DNA of 15,192 nt from Acetobacteraceae bacterium. GTDB taxonomy: Bacteria; Pseudomonadota; Alphaproteobacteria; Acetobacterales; Acetobacteraceae. The stretch lies in the NCBI GenBank assembly GCA_019689515.1, contig JADGHI010000036.1:1-15192 (forward strand), read 5' to 3'. The position numbers were made by a program, and so were the translations under genes. The stretch's first letter is position 1, and every line of letters starts with the position of its first letter. Positions 1-7,298 of this stretch are shown here, one piece after another. The notes under the pieces are model-generated. The model did not search any database and had not been told where the DNA came from. It saw only the letters and a list, made by a program, of their open reading frames with translations.

Positions 1-1
1 G

Positions 2-523
2 GTCAACAACGCCGGCATCCAGGCGACTCATCCGATCGAGGAGTTCCCGGTTGAGCGATGGAACCAGGTCCTGGCCGTGGACCTCTCCGGCGCCTTCTAC
101 GCGATGCGCGCCGCACTGCCGGCGATGCGGGAGAAGGGCTGGGGACGGGTGGTCAACATCGCCTCCGCGCATGGGCTCGTCGCCTCGGCCCACAAGGCGG
201 CCTACGTCGCCGCCAAGCATGGGCTGCTCGGCCTGACCAAGGTGGCGGCGATCGAGTACGCGAACACGGGGGTGACCGTGAACGCGGTCTGCCCGGGCTG
301 GGTGCTGACGCCGCTGGTGGAGCGGCAGATCGCCGACCGCGCCGCGGCAAAGGGGGCGGGCGTCGAGGCGGAGGCCCGTGAATTGCTCGCCGAGAAGCAG
401 CCGATGCTGCGCTTCTCCACGCCCGAGCACATCGGCGCCGCGGTGCTCTACCTCTGCTCCGACGGCGCCGCGACGGTGACGGGCATCCACCTGTCGGTCG
501 ATGGCGGCTGGACCGCGCAGTGA
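2..523 (+). CDS. bdhA: D-3-hydroxybutyrate dehydrogenase, 5'-truncated by window edge
   Basis: Short-chain dehydrogenase/reductase that oxidises D-3-hydroxybutyrate to acetoacetate with NAD+ in the cytosol, the step that feeds ketone bodies released from PHB into central metabolism. The window holds the last 173 codons; roughly 85-90 N-terminal residues with the Gly-rich NAD motif lie outside. Visible residues: the NNAG motif (visible residues 2-5), catalytic Ser55 in IASAHG, and Tyr68/Lys72 of YVAAK. Gln7, His57, Lys65, Gln109 and the Trp170 near the C-terminus match positions known to bind substrate in characterised bacterial enzymes of this family, which separates it from generic SDRs. The C-terminus (VDGGWTAQ) is typical. 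The gene ends 45 nt before the AI-2E permease on the same strand, so they may be cotranscribed. Family assignment is strong; the exact substrate is inferred from those residues. Confidence 0.93.
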   Translation, partial: VNNAGIQATHPIEEFPVERWNQVLAVDLSGAFYAMRAALPAMREKGWGRVVNIASAHGLVASAHKAAYVAAKHGLLGLTKVAAIEYANTGVTVNAVCPGWVLTPLVERQIADRAAAKGAGVEAEARELLAEKQPMLRFSTPEHIGAAVLYLCSDGAATVTGIHLSVDGGWTAQ

Positions 524-550
524 GCGCGCAGGCCGGGCCGGGCTCGGGCC

Positions 551-557
551 GGGAGGA
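551..557 (+). promoter_or_regulatory. Ribosome binding site for the AI-2E permease
   Basis: GGGAGGAG-type purine run located about 11 nt before ATG 569, slightly long spacing. It supports the 569 start over a later in-frame TTG at 653, which has no comparable site. Confidence 0.5.
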
Positions 558-568
558 GTGACGCGGCC

Positions 569-1786
569 ATGGCGCACCAGAGCGCGCGATACGGATGGAA
601 ACGTTGGGACGGACTGGCGCGGTCGGGCGGCACCGCCACGAGCGGGCCGCCATTGGGCCACGCGCAGAAGATCCGTGGCGATTCCACGCCGTCGCCGAGC
701 CGATCCAGGGACACCGACAGCAGCACCGATGCGGGGCTCCTGATCGAGCGGGCCATCGTCCTCTTGCTGTTCGCCGGCCTCGTGGTCGGCGTCCTCATGG
801 TGCTGCGTCCCTTCGCGACGGCGCTGCTGTTCGGTGCTGTCCTCGCCATTGCCACTTGGCCGCTGCGAGCGGCGCTGAGCAGGCGCGGCTTTGGGCACGG
901 GTCCATCGCCGCGCTGATGCTGCTGGGGGCTGCTCTGCTGGTGGGCTTGCCGGTGGTGTTGGCGGCGCCTCACCTTGCGATCGGGCTGACGGAAGGTGCG
1001 GCTCGACTTGAGGCCAGCCTGTCGGCCCTCGCCGCGGCTCCGCCGGACTGGATCGCGCGGCTGCCTCTGTTCGGGGACCGTCTGGCGCGCGGCTGGAGCG
1101 ACCTGGCGAGCGCCGGAGGTGACCTCCGCGCCGCGCTCGGCCCCTATGCAGGCTGGATCCGTGACAGCGCCTTGGCCGTAGCTCAGGCCCTGGCGGAAAG
1201 CGTGCTGCAGTTCGTACTGGGCTTGATCGTCGCCGCCATGTTCTGGGCGAATGGAGATGCCCTCGCCGCCATGCTGCGCGATGTGATGCGGCGCCTCGGT
1301 GGTGAAACCGCCGCCGAGGCGCTGGAGGCGGCGAGCGCGTCCTTGCGCAGCGTTGCCTACGGCGTGGTCGGCACCGCCTGCATCCAGGGCGTCCTCATGG
1401 GCGTCGGCGCCGCCATCGCAGGCGTGCCTGCGCCGGTGCTGCTCGGCTTCGTCGTGATGCTGCTCGCGCTCAGCCAGATCGGCGCGGTGCTGATCCCGCT
1501 GGCCTGGGGCGGCGCCGCCTGGTGGCTGTTCCGTCAGGGCGCCGGCGGATGGGGGGTCTTCATGCTCCTTTGGGGCCTGGTGCTCGTTTCGGCGAGCGAC
1601 AACCTGATCCGCCCGTTGCTCATCAAGCGGGGCGTGGCGATGCCGCTGTCGCTCGTGATCCTTGGTGTCTTCGGCGGGTTCCTCTCCTTCGGCTTCCTCG
1701 GCCTGTTCATCGGTCCCGCCCTGCTTGCGGTGGCCTTCACCCTGCTTCAGGCTTGGCGGGCCCAAGCGTCGCGGCCGGACGCGTGA
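569..1786 (+). CDS. AI-2E family transporter (PF01594-type permease)
   Basis: Polytopic inner-membrane permease, 405 residues. Members of this family have been linked to autoinducer-2 export or to sodium/proton antiport, but most have no known substrate. The first ~58 residues are hydrophilic and not typical of the family. Two hydrophobic helices follow (about 59-80 and 83-100), then a third (about 113-135), a soluble-looking middle segment (about 140-200), and a C-terminal block of several helices from ~210 with the hallmark order: the GVVGTACIQGVL stretch, a segment around ALSQIGAVLIPLAWG, the polar SASDNLIRPLLIK motif, and the final GVFGGFLSFGFLGLFIGP loop. Only ATG 569 and TTG 653 are plausible starts; 569 is kept because of the upstream purine run. 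It probably follows the dehydrogenase in an operon. The substrate cannot be told from sequence. Confidence 0.88.
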   Translation: MAHQSARYGWKRWDGLARSGGTATSGPPLGHAQKIRGDSTPSPSRSRDTDSSTDAGLLIERAIVLLLFAGLVVGVLMVLRPFATALLFGAVLAIATWPLRAALSRRGFGHGSIAALMLLGAALLVGLPVVLAAPHLAIGLTEGAARLEASLSALAAAPPDWIARLPLFGDRLARGWSDLASAGGDLRAALGPYAGWIRDSALAVAQALAESVLQFVLGLIVAAMFWANGDALAAMLRDVMRRLGGETAAEALEAASASLRSVAYGVVGTACIQGVLMGVGAAIAGVPAPVLLGFVVMLLALSQIGAVLIPLAWGGAAWWLFRQGAGGWGVFMLLWGLVLVSASDNLIRPLLIKRGVAMPLSLVILGVFGGFLSFGFLGLFIGPALLAVAFTLLQAWRAQASRPDA

Positions 1787-1839
1787 GGGATTGCTCCGGC
1801 GCGCGCAACCGCGCATGCCGGGGACCGCACCCGCCGCTT

Positions 1840-1865
1840 CCGCGGCACTTCGTCGCGTGCCGCGG
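1840..1865. terminator. Hairpin between convergent genes
   Basis: Perfect 9-bp inverted repeat, CCGCGGCAC / GTGCCGCGG, around an 8-nt loop, lying between the 3' ends of the convergent permease (ends 1786) and MFS gene (ends 1896). A second, bulged GC hairpin sits at 1796-1821. Neither has a T tract, so a bidirectional terminator or transcript-end stabiliser is only likely, not certain. Confidence 0.4.
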
Positions 1866-1895
1866 ATGCGCACGATGCTCCGCCAGAAGATGCCC

Positions 1896-3140
1896 TCAAC
1901 CTCGCATGCCGGCGAGAAGCCGCGGTGCCAGCGCGGCAGTTGCGAGTGCGGTCAGAGCGGCCACGGCGAGCAGTGGGGCCGTCCATCCTCCCGACAGGGA
2001 GACAGCCCCGGCGAACGCGACGGGCGCCGCGGAGGCGCCCAGGAAGGCGACCAATGCGGCGCCGGCGGTCACGTCGCCGATGCGGTCGGACGGCGACAGG
2101 CGGGTGGCTTCGGCCAAGGCCACGCCGTTCCAGCCGGCGGCGACGAGGCCAAGGGCGGCCGAGACAAGCACGACGGTCTCATGGGATGCGTCGGTGGGCA
2201 GCAGTGCGAACAGCGTCGTGAGCACCGCCACGGCCGCCGCCTGGACCACCAGATTCAGGAGCGCCGTTCCCGTCCGGTCGGCGAACCAGCCCAGGAGCAG
2301 CCGGCCTGCCATGCCGGCGGCCTGCACCATGGCGAAGACGACGCCCGCCTCCGCCAGCGCCCAGCCGCGCGCCTCGACGAGGTAGGTGACGACGAAGGCG
2401 GAGAGGCAGCTCTGGGCCACGGCGAGGAAGAAGGCGAGCGCCGCGAGCGGCCAGAGCAGCGGGTGCAGCCGCAGCGCGGCGAAGGCCGAGGCGAGATTGG
2501 CGGGCCTGAGCAGCGCAGTCGGACCGACGGCCCGACCCTGGTCGCGTCCTGCGTCGAAGGTCGCGCGCAGCGGCTGGACCGCGAGGACCGACATAAGGGC
2601 GGCGCCGGCGGCCAGTGCCAGCGCGGCGCGCCAGCCGACCGCGAGCGCGACGGGCGGCACCATGAGGCCGGTGAGCGTCCCGCCCAGCGGAACGCCGGTC
2701 CGATTGGCGGAGAAGATCAGTGCGTGATGCCCGGTCGGCGCGATCAGCGCCAGGATCCGGCTGCTCGCGGGCACGCCAGGACCATTGCCGATCCCGAGCA
2801 TCAGCGCCGCCGCGAACAGCGCGGCCGGCGTACCGGCGGTGATCCCTAGCAGGGCCAGGGCCGCGAGGCTGGCTCCTGCCTGGAGCATGCGAACCGGGCC
2901 GAGCCGAGCGAGCATCGGTCCGCCACAGGTCAGGTAGAAGACTGTTCCGCAGCCGACGAGGCCCATGGCATGGCCGACACTCTCCGGCGGTAGGCCCGTC
3001 CCGCCGGTCACCAAAGGCGCGACGACGGGGAGCGTTTGGACCAGGAAGGAGGTGACCGTTTGCAGCAGTAGCGTCGCTCCCAGCGCGACCGCCCAGGACG
3101 GGCGTGAAGAAGCCTCTCCAGCCGCCAGCCGACGTGTCAC
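1896..3140 (-). CDS. Major facilitator superfamily (MFS) transporter
   Basis: Twelve-helix secondary transporter of the inner membrane, 414 residues from the chosen start. Helices are regularly spaced hydrophobic runs from about residue 17 (ALGATLLLQTV) to the C-terminus. Between the fourth and fifth helices is an RTGVPLGGTLTGL stretch typical of MFS pore helices, and a degenerate motif A, GWFADRTG, lies in the loop between helices 8 and 9. The reading frame is open to a GTG at 3227, but GTG 3140 is preferred because GGAGGG lies 5 nt before it and the extra 29 residues are hydrophilic and not family-like. An AraC regulator lies 158 nt upstream on the same strand and is a plausible local controller. 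The substrate is unknown; I see no signature specific to a drug, sugar or organic acid subfamily. Confidence 0.88.
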   Translation of the reverse strand: MTRRLAAGEASSRPSWAVALGATLLLQTVTSFLVQTLPVVAPLVTGGTGLPPESVGHAMGLVGCGTVFYLTCGGPMLARLGPVRMLQAGASLAALALLGITAGTPAALFAAALMLGIGNGPGVPASSRILALIAPTGHHALIFSANRTGVPLGGTLTGLMVPPVALAVGWRAALALAAGAALMSVLAVQPLRATFDAGRDQGRAVGPTALLRPANLASAFAALRLHPLLWPLAALAFFLAVAQSCLSAFVVTYLVEARGWALAEAGVVFAMVQAAGMAGRLLLGWFADRTGTALLNLVVQAAAVAVLTTLFALLPTDASHETVVLVSAALGLVAAGWNGVALAEATRLSPSDRIGDVTAGAALVAFLGASAAPVAFAGAVSLSGGWTAPLLAVAALTALATAALAPRLLAGMRG

Positions 3141-3145
3141 TGCTG

Positions 3146-3151
3146 CCCTCC
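3146..3151 (-). promoter_or_regulatory. Ribosome binding site that decides the MFS start
   Basis: On the minus strand GGAGGG is followed by CAGCA and then GTG at 3140. This is a near-consensus site with 5-nt spacing, whereas the upstream GTG at 3227 lacks one. Confidence 0.6.
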
Positions 3152-3298
3152 GGGCGCCTTCGGTGGCGAGCCCTTGGCCCGCCTTAACAGTCAGTCGCTG
3201 TGATGAGCGATTGGGGCGCGACGCCACGCTGCCTTGTGGGCCACGTCACCCCAGCTCTGCCGCAATCCGCCGCCATGGGCGAGCGGCCCCTGGTAAAC

Positions 3299-4321
3299 TC
3301 AAGGCACATCCCCAGCGTCCCTTGCCTGTCCAGGAGCCATATCGTCGTCCGGCGTCAGGCGGCGCGCGCGGGCGAGCGTATCGGATGGCGCCTCGCCGTA
3401 CAGCGCGCGGTAGTCGTGGGCGAACTGGCCAAGGTGCCAGAAGCCATGCGACAGCGCGACGCTCTTCACGAGCGGCGCGGGACCGTCGTGCGACCGCAGC
3501 GAGGCCCGGGCCATGGCCAGACGGCGCAGCTTCAGGAAGCGGTGCGGGCTGACGCCGAAGGTGGCGTGGAACGCCTCCGCCAGCCTGGCTGCGGAGACGC
3601 CGAGCACGCCGCAGAGGTCCTCAGTATAAATTGGGCGCGCCGGTTCGGCCCGCAGATACTCGTCGGCCGCGAGGACGATCCGGCGCCGCGCCGGCGAGGC
3701 GCGGATGATCCGCGGCCTTTCGTCGCCTTCGGGCCCCGCGATCAGCTCATGCACCGCGTGCAGCAGCGATGCCCGGAGCGAACGGCGCGGCTCCTCACCA
3801 TCGAAGGCCCGCGGGTCCGCGTCAGCGGTGGCGGCCGCGGCGCGGGCGAGTTCCGCCGCGCGTTCCCACGAGTGGGGATGGGCCTGCATCAAGTCCTGCG
3901 CCCCCGAGCGGAGAAGCGGGGAATCGGATGGGGGGGACAGCAGCGCCTCGGCCACGTTCAAGGGCAGGAGCAGGACCGCATAGCGGGCGGCCCGCGGGTT
4001 CGCCCGCTCGAGCGTGCCGCCCGCGCCGTAGAGCCCCACCACCCGCGGCGGGACCGCCCGGCCATTCAGGATGAGAGTTTCAAGCCCTTCGAGCGGCAGT
4101 TGCACCGCGACTGTATCGGGGCCCGTGGCCGCCAGGGCGATCAAGGGTGTGCATTCCCCTGTCTGGAAAACGATGCCGCCGAGGTCGAAGCTCGTGATCG
4201 AGGCGTGGAATGCGCCTGTGCGCAGCGGGACGGCCCGATAGACCACGCCGGGCATCGCGGCGAGGACATCCTCGGGTTCGCTGAGCTGAGTAAACCGCAC
4301 GCCCTTGCAATGCATCGCCAT
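3299..4321 (-). CDS. AraC-family transcriptional regulator (paralogue 1)
   Basis: DNA-binding regulator of 340 residues. Residues ~1-125 form a beta-rich sensor region of the AraC_binding_2 kind, with the landmarks VPLRTGAF and LILNGRAV. Residues ~212-318 are the two-helix-turn-helix HTH_18 domain: ADEYLRAEPARPIYTEDLC leads into the first HTH (LGVSAARLAEAFHATFGVSPHR), a long linker helix follows (KLRRLAMARA), then the second HTH ending in HGFWHLGQFAHDYRALYGE-APS, the usual family signature. ATG 4321 is chosen over ATG 4315 because the broken neighbour also begins MA-x-HC. It is codirectional with the MFS gene, so control of that transporter is a reasonable inference. The effector ligand is unknown. 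Confidence 0.92.
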   Translation of the reverse strand: MAMHCKGVRFTQLSEPEDVLAAMPGVVYRAVPLRTGAFHASITSFDLGGIVFQTGECTPLIALAATGPDTVAVQLPLEGLETLILNGRAVPPRVVGLYGAGGTLERANPRAARYAVLLLPLNVAEALLSPPSDSPLLRSGAQDLMQAHPHSWERAAELARAAAATADADPRAFDGEEPRRSLRASLLHAVHELIAGPEGDERPRIIRASPARRRIVLAADEYLRAEPARPIYTEDLCGVLGVSAARLAEAFHATFGVSPHRFLKLRRLAMARASLRSHDGPAPLVKSVALSHGFWHLGQFAHDYRALYGEAPSDTLARARRLTPDDDMAPGQARDAGDVP

Positions 4322-4342
4322 GTGGTCCCGGAGGAAAGGCGA

Positions 4343-4371
4343 AAACTATCCATTAGGCCCCTCTGGCACAA
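4343..4371 (-). promoter_or_regulatory. Possible sigma-70-like promoter of AraC paralogue 1
   Basis: On the minus strand TTGTGC (4371-4366) and TAGTTT (4348-4343) are separated by 17 nt, ending 21 nt before the ATG at 4321. This is the most AT-rich stretch in the gap. The -10 match is weak (3 of 6), so this is only a candidate. Confidence 0.2.
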
Positions 4372-4501
4372 CGAAATGCGGGCTATGTTCCGGTTGCGAC
4401 AACTGACATCATGCAGACGGGCGATATGATCGGCGCATCGGCAACTCCTGGTTCCGCGCGGGTGAAGGAGCGCCGGCCGGCATGAACATGCACGCGAGGT
4501 A

Positions 4502-5734
4502 TTAGTGGATTACATCTCGTGCCTGCGCAGGAGCCCGTCCCGGGCAGGATGGCCTGAACGGGCACCGTCGCGGCCATGTCTGGACATGCCTGGTCCGTCC
4601 TGACCGGGGAAACGCGGCACCGTCGGCTCCCAGCACTGACGGAAGGAGCGAGGCCGTCCTTGGCCGTGATCGCTCCGAGCGCCGGGTCGGCGGATGCATC
4701 CCATCAAAGCGCTCCGCCACTCGTCGCGGCAGCGGCGCCGGCACTTCGTCCTCGCGGCTGTCCATCCTCCCGTGCTGCCCAGCCGCGCGGCTGAACGTCG
4801 CCGAGGGGGATTCCCCGAACATGTCGCGGTACTCGCGCGTGAAACGCTCCAGGTGCCAGAAGCCGTGCGCCAGGGCGACCTCCTGCGCCGAGGACCATCG
4901 CGGATCGCCCGAGCGCAGCGCGGAGCGCACCATCGCCAGGCGCCGAATCCTGAGATACCTCTGCGGCCCCACTCCGAATGTCGCTGCGAAAGCGGACCTC
5001 AGTCGCGAGGGCGACCGGCCGAGGGTGGCGCAGAGGTCCGCGGTGTCGACCAGGCGGCGCGGGTTCGCTCGAAGGTAGTCTTCCATCAGCCGCACGATCC
5101 GATGCCGTGCCGGGGAGCTACGAAATGTCCGCGGGAATGCGCCATCCCACGTCCCCATGAGCAGCTCGCGCGCAACGTCCAGCACCGAGGCGCGGAGGGC
5201 GCGACGGGCCTCCTCGACTTCGAAGACCTCCGGATCCTTCTTCGCCACCTCCAATGCCGCCCGCATGAGCGCCGCGGTCCGCGCCCATGCCGCCGGGTCG
5301 GCACGGAGCATGGCGTGTGCGCCGGGCCAGCGGATCGGGGAGCGAGGCGGCGGCGACAGCAAGGCGTCAGCCGAGGCGGCCGGCAGGACCACGACGGCCC
5401 AGCCGGTGTCAGCGAGATTGGCCCCATCGTGGACGGCACCGGGACCGTACACCGCAACGTCGTGCGGCCCGACCGCCCGTCCGTTCAGGACGAGCGTCTC
5501 GCGCCCGCGGAGCGGAAGCAGGATACGAACCTAGCCAGAGGCCAGGTCGCCGAGCGTCATCAATGGCGTGCTGCGCCCGGTATGCAGCACGACGTCCTCG
5601 AGCCTGAGGTTGGTGGTCGTGGCACCGAAGGTGCCAGCACGCAGCGGCGTCGCCGTGACCGCGGCCCCAGGCAGGGCGCCTGCGAACTCCTCGAAATCCG
5701 AGAAGCGGGTCGTCTGAACGCAATGCAGTGCCAT
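4502..5734 (-). pseudogene. AraC-family regulator (paralogue 2) interrupted by an in-frame TAG
   Basis: Reading from ATG 5734, the first 67 codons (MALHCVQTTRF... to LASG) align with the N-terminus of paralogue 1. A TAG at 5533-5531 follows, and then the same frame continues with VRILLPLRGRETLVLNGRAV, matching VAVQLPLEGLETLILNGRAV of paralogue 1 without a gap. The rest keeps the whole family pattern, including the HTH domain (about 5100-4780, with HGFWHLERFTREYRDMFGESPS). The frame then runs ~93 residues past the HTH to TAA 4502, much longer than the short tails of the other two copies, so the natural stop may also have been lost. A sequencing error, suppression, or re-initiation at internal starts such as ATG 5452 are alternatives. 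Restart there would give a protein with HTH but without a complete sensor region. Confidence 0.75.
5531..5533 (-). other. Amber codon interrupting AraC paralogue 2
   Basis: The plus-strand CTA reads TAG on the minus strand. It is the only stop between ATG 5734 and TAA 4502 in this frame. The aligned position in paralogue 1 is a threonine, and flanking codons align on both sides without gaps, so a point substitution rather than an indel explains it. Confidence 0.8.
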
Positions 5735-5835
5735 GGCGGCCGGTCTTGGCCTTCTGCCAGGGTCCTGGTGCGATCAGAACGCGCTCGGAAGATTCGGGTT
5801 CGCTCATCCGGCGGGGTTTCGCACCGGACAAGTAC

Positions 5836-5868
5836 GGGCGGCATGCCTGCTGGGCATCCGCCCTTCTT
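5836..5868 (+). terminator. Terminator-like hairpin with T-rich tail, no plus-strand gene upstream
   Basis: GGGCGG-C-ATGCC, loop TGCTG, GGCAT-CCGCCC: an 11-bp stem with one bulged base, followed by TTCTT at 5864-5868. The polarity fits an intrinsic terminator on the plus strand. No plus-strand gene precedes it, so it could end an antisense or small RNA, or insulate the Rap1a-like gene. Confidence 0.4.
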
Positions 5869-6285
5869 GCGGGCCGCCCGGCGCACCGCCACGTGCGAAC
5901 AGAGAGTCTCCGGTTTCGCGTGGAGCATGGCAGCGCCCGCTCGCCGCCAATCGAGGATGCGCGAGGGCTTTGAGGGACCCTGGTGCCGCGTTGCGGCGCA
6001 TGTGTTTTTGATACCGATCGCGCTTCGCGCCGTGGCGCCATGCCCTCTAGACTTGAAGCAATCTGCGCCAGGTTCGCCGCGCCTCGGGAGGAGAACGACG
6101 AGCCGCGGAACCGTCGCGTCGAGGTCGTGCTGCGATGAAGGTGCCAGGCTCGCCCGCCATCAGAGCGGTACTCCGCGCAGGACGGAATGCCGTAGCCCAG
6201 AGGTGTCTCGCACGGACGCCGGCGTACCGGCCGACGGGCCCATCGCAAGGTGAGGACGCGTGGCACGCAGCCGCGGAGGCGAACC

Positions 6286-6292
6286 GGAGGAG
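6286..6292 (+). promoter_or_regulatory. Ribosome binding site for the Rap1a-like gene
   Basis: GGAGGAG with 6-nt spacing to ATG 6299. It decides the start against an in-frame GTG at 6260, which would put 13 charged residues in front of a signal peptide. Confidence 0.65.
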
Positions 6293-6298
6293 CATGGC

Positions 6299-6760
6299 AT
6301 GAATCGATCGCCGATCTCGGCGGGTTTCCTCGCCGCCACGCTGGCCTTGGCAATCGCCGCGCCGCCTCTGCCGGCGGCCGCCCAGGCCGGCGCGACGCCC
6401 ACCGCCGCCACGCCCCGAGCCGCGTTCGAGGCGCGCACCGTGGCGGATCTCGCCGCGCTCTGCGGTGCATCGCCACAGGCGCCCGAATACGCCTCCGCCA
6501 TCGCCTTCTGCCACGGCTTCCTGCAAGGCGCGGGGCAATACCACGCCGTCACCACGCAGCCCGGCTCGGGCCGCCCTCCGCTGTTCTGCCCGCCGACCCC
6601 GCCGCCGACGCGGGCGCAGGTCGCCGATGCGTTCGTCGCCTGGGCCAGAACCAACCCCCAGTATGCGACAGAGAGGGCGGTTGATGGCCTCGCTCGCTGG
6701 GCCCACGCCACCTATCCCTGCCCCGAGCCGGTGCGGCAGTCACGGTCGCGGGCCCGTTGA
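6299..6760 (+). CDS. Rap1a/Tai-type small secreted protein
   Basis: Predicted 153-residue exported protein. Residues 1-28 form a signal peptide (basic MNRS start, hydrophobic core, AAA-QA cleavage region). The mature domain carries four cysteines (55, 71, 97, 141), enough for two disulfides in the periplasm. The pattern DLAALC, then FCHGFLQGAGQ, FCPP, a QVADAFVAWARTNPQ helix and a closing ATYPC matches the Rap1a/Tai fold, named for immunity proteins that neutralise T6SS peptidoglycan amidases. No amidase effector or T6SS gene is visible here, and many proteobacterial members are orphans, so an immunity role should not be assumed. The glycine-zipper lipoprotein gene follows after 26 nt and is probably cotranscribed. 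Confidence 0.75.
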   Translation: MNRSPISAGFLAATLALAIAAPPLPAAAQAGATPTAATPRAAFEARTVADLAALCGASPQAPEYASAIAFCHGFLQGAGQYHAVTTQPGSGRPPLFCPPTPPPTRAQVADAFVAWARTNPQYATERAVDGLARWAHATYPCPEPVRQSRSRAR

Positions 6761-6786
6761 AGGACGGTTGAGGTGGAGGCTCGAAC

Positions 6787-7080
6787 ATGACCAGGACAAT
6801 GATGCTGCCGGCCGCGGCGCTGGCTATCGGCCTCAGCCTTGGCGGCTGTGCGGACATGAGCGACACGTCGCGCCGCACCCTGACCGGCGCCGGCCTGGGC
6901 GCGGCGGGAGGCGGCCTGATCGGCTCGCTCACGGGCGACTTCGGGTGGGGAGCGCTGATCGGGGCGGGCGCCGGAGCCGTGGGCGGCTATCTCTACGACC
7001 AGAGCAGGCAGGCGGAGCAGGCCGCTTATGAGCGCGGCGTGCAGACGGGACGGTCCCAGGCGCGGGCGGGACGATCCTAA
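6787..7080 (+). CDS. Glycine-zipper lipoprotein
   Basis: Small 97-residue envelope protein. The N-terminus is a lipoprotein signal with the lipobox LGGC, so Cys21 would be acylated; Ala at +2 predicts outer-membrane sorting if Lol rules hold. Residues ~34-68 are a glycine zipper of the YMGG/17 kDa surface antigen kind (GAGLGAAGGGLIGSLTG, then GALIGAGAGAVGGYLYD), expected to pack as a membrane-associated helical hairpin. The tail (69-97) is charged with QAEQAAYERG. GGAGG lies 7 nt upstream of the ATG. Such proteins are common and mostly of unknown role, often tied to envelope stability. The gene sits just behind the Rap1a-like gene, and a convergent AraC gene follows. Confidence 0.82.
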   Translation: MTRTMMLPAAALAIGLSLGGCADMSDTSRRTLTGAGLGAAGGGLIGSLTGDFGWGALIGAGAGAVGGYLYDQSRQAEQAAYERGVQTGRSQARAGRS

Positions 7081-7156
7081 GTCCTTACCCCATGGCGCAG
7101 TGATGCAAGCGCTGCGGTGCCAGTGCCGTGATCGCGGTCGAGGAGGGATGCACGCC

Positions 7157-7192
7157 GCCGTGCGACCGGTCGGCGCCGTAGCGCCGCACGGC
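7157..7192. terminator. Two-tier hairpin between convergent genes
   Basis: Outer 8-bp stem GCCGTGCG (7157-7164) / CGCACGGC (7185-7192), with an inner GCGC / GCGC stem closing a CGTA loop at 7177-7180. It lies between the 3' ends of the glycine-zipper gene and the minus-strand AraC gene, where a shared terminator is expected. There is no T tract. Confidence 0.4.
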
Positions 7193-7298
7193 CCTCGGTC
7201 AGCCGCTCGTCACACTGGCGGTTCCTGGCCCGGAAGCGAGACCTGCAGGCGCTCGCGAGCCTGCCCTGCCATGTAGTGCGGCTGCGGACCTGGCCTTT

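Larger units (their letters stand above)
5735..6298. other. Non-coding gap between divergent genes
   Basis: About 564 nt between the start of the broken AraC gene and the Rap1a-like gene. Open frames here have no family resemblance and no convincing start. It should hold the promoters of both flanking units. The one clear structure is the terminator-like hairpin at 5836-5868. A short AT-richer patch around 6001-6014 (GTGTTTTTGATACC) may be part of a promoter, but I could not pair it with a good second box. Confidence 0.5.

Noticed and set aside
1662..2849. Plus-strand open frame of ~395 codons opposite the MFS gene
   Set aside because: Low-complexity Gly/Arg/Gln composition, no membrane helices or motifs; it is the complement of a clear MFS transporter.
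3141..3227. In-frame upstream GTG extension of the MFS gene
   Set aside because: It adds 29 hydrophilic residues not seen in the family; GTG 3140 has a better ribosome site.
4694..6253. Plus-strand open frame of ~520 codons opposite the broken AraC gene
   Set aside because: Arg/Gly-rich with no recognisable motifs; the minus strand encodes an AraC HTH domain that aligns with two neighbours. Its length comes from high GC content.
6260..6298. In-frame GTG extension of the Rap1a-like gene
   Set aside because: It adds charged residues in front of a signal peptide, while ATG 6299 has GGAGGAG at ideal spacing.
6299..6760. A toxin-immunity or T6SS module
   Set aside because: Only an immunity-like fold is present. 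No effector, VgrG, PAAR, Hcp or adaptor gene is visible in the window.
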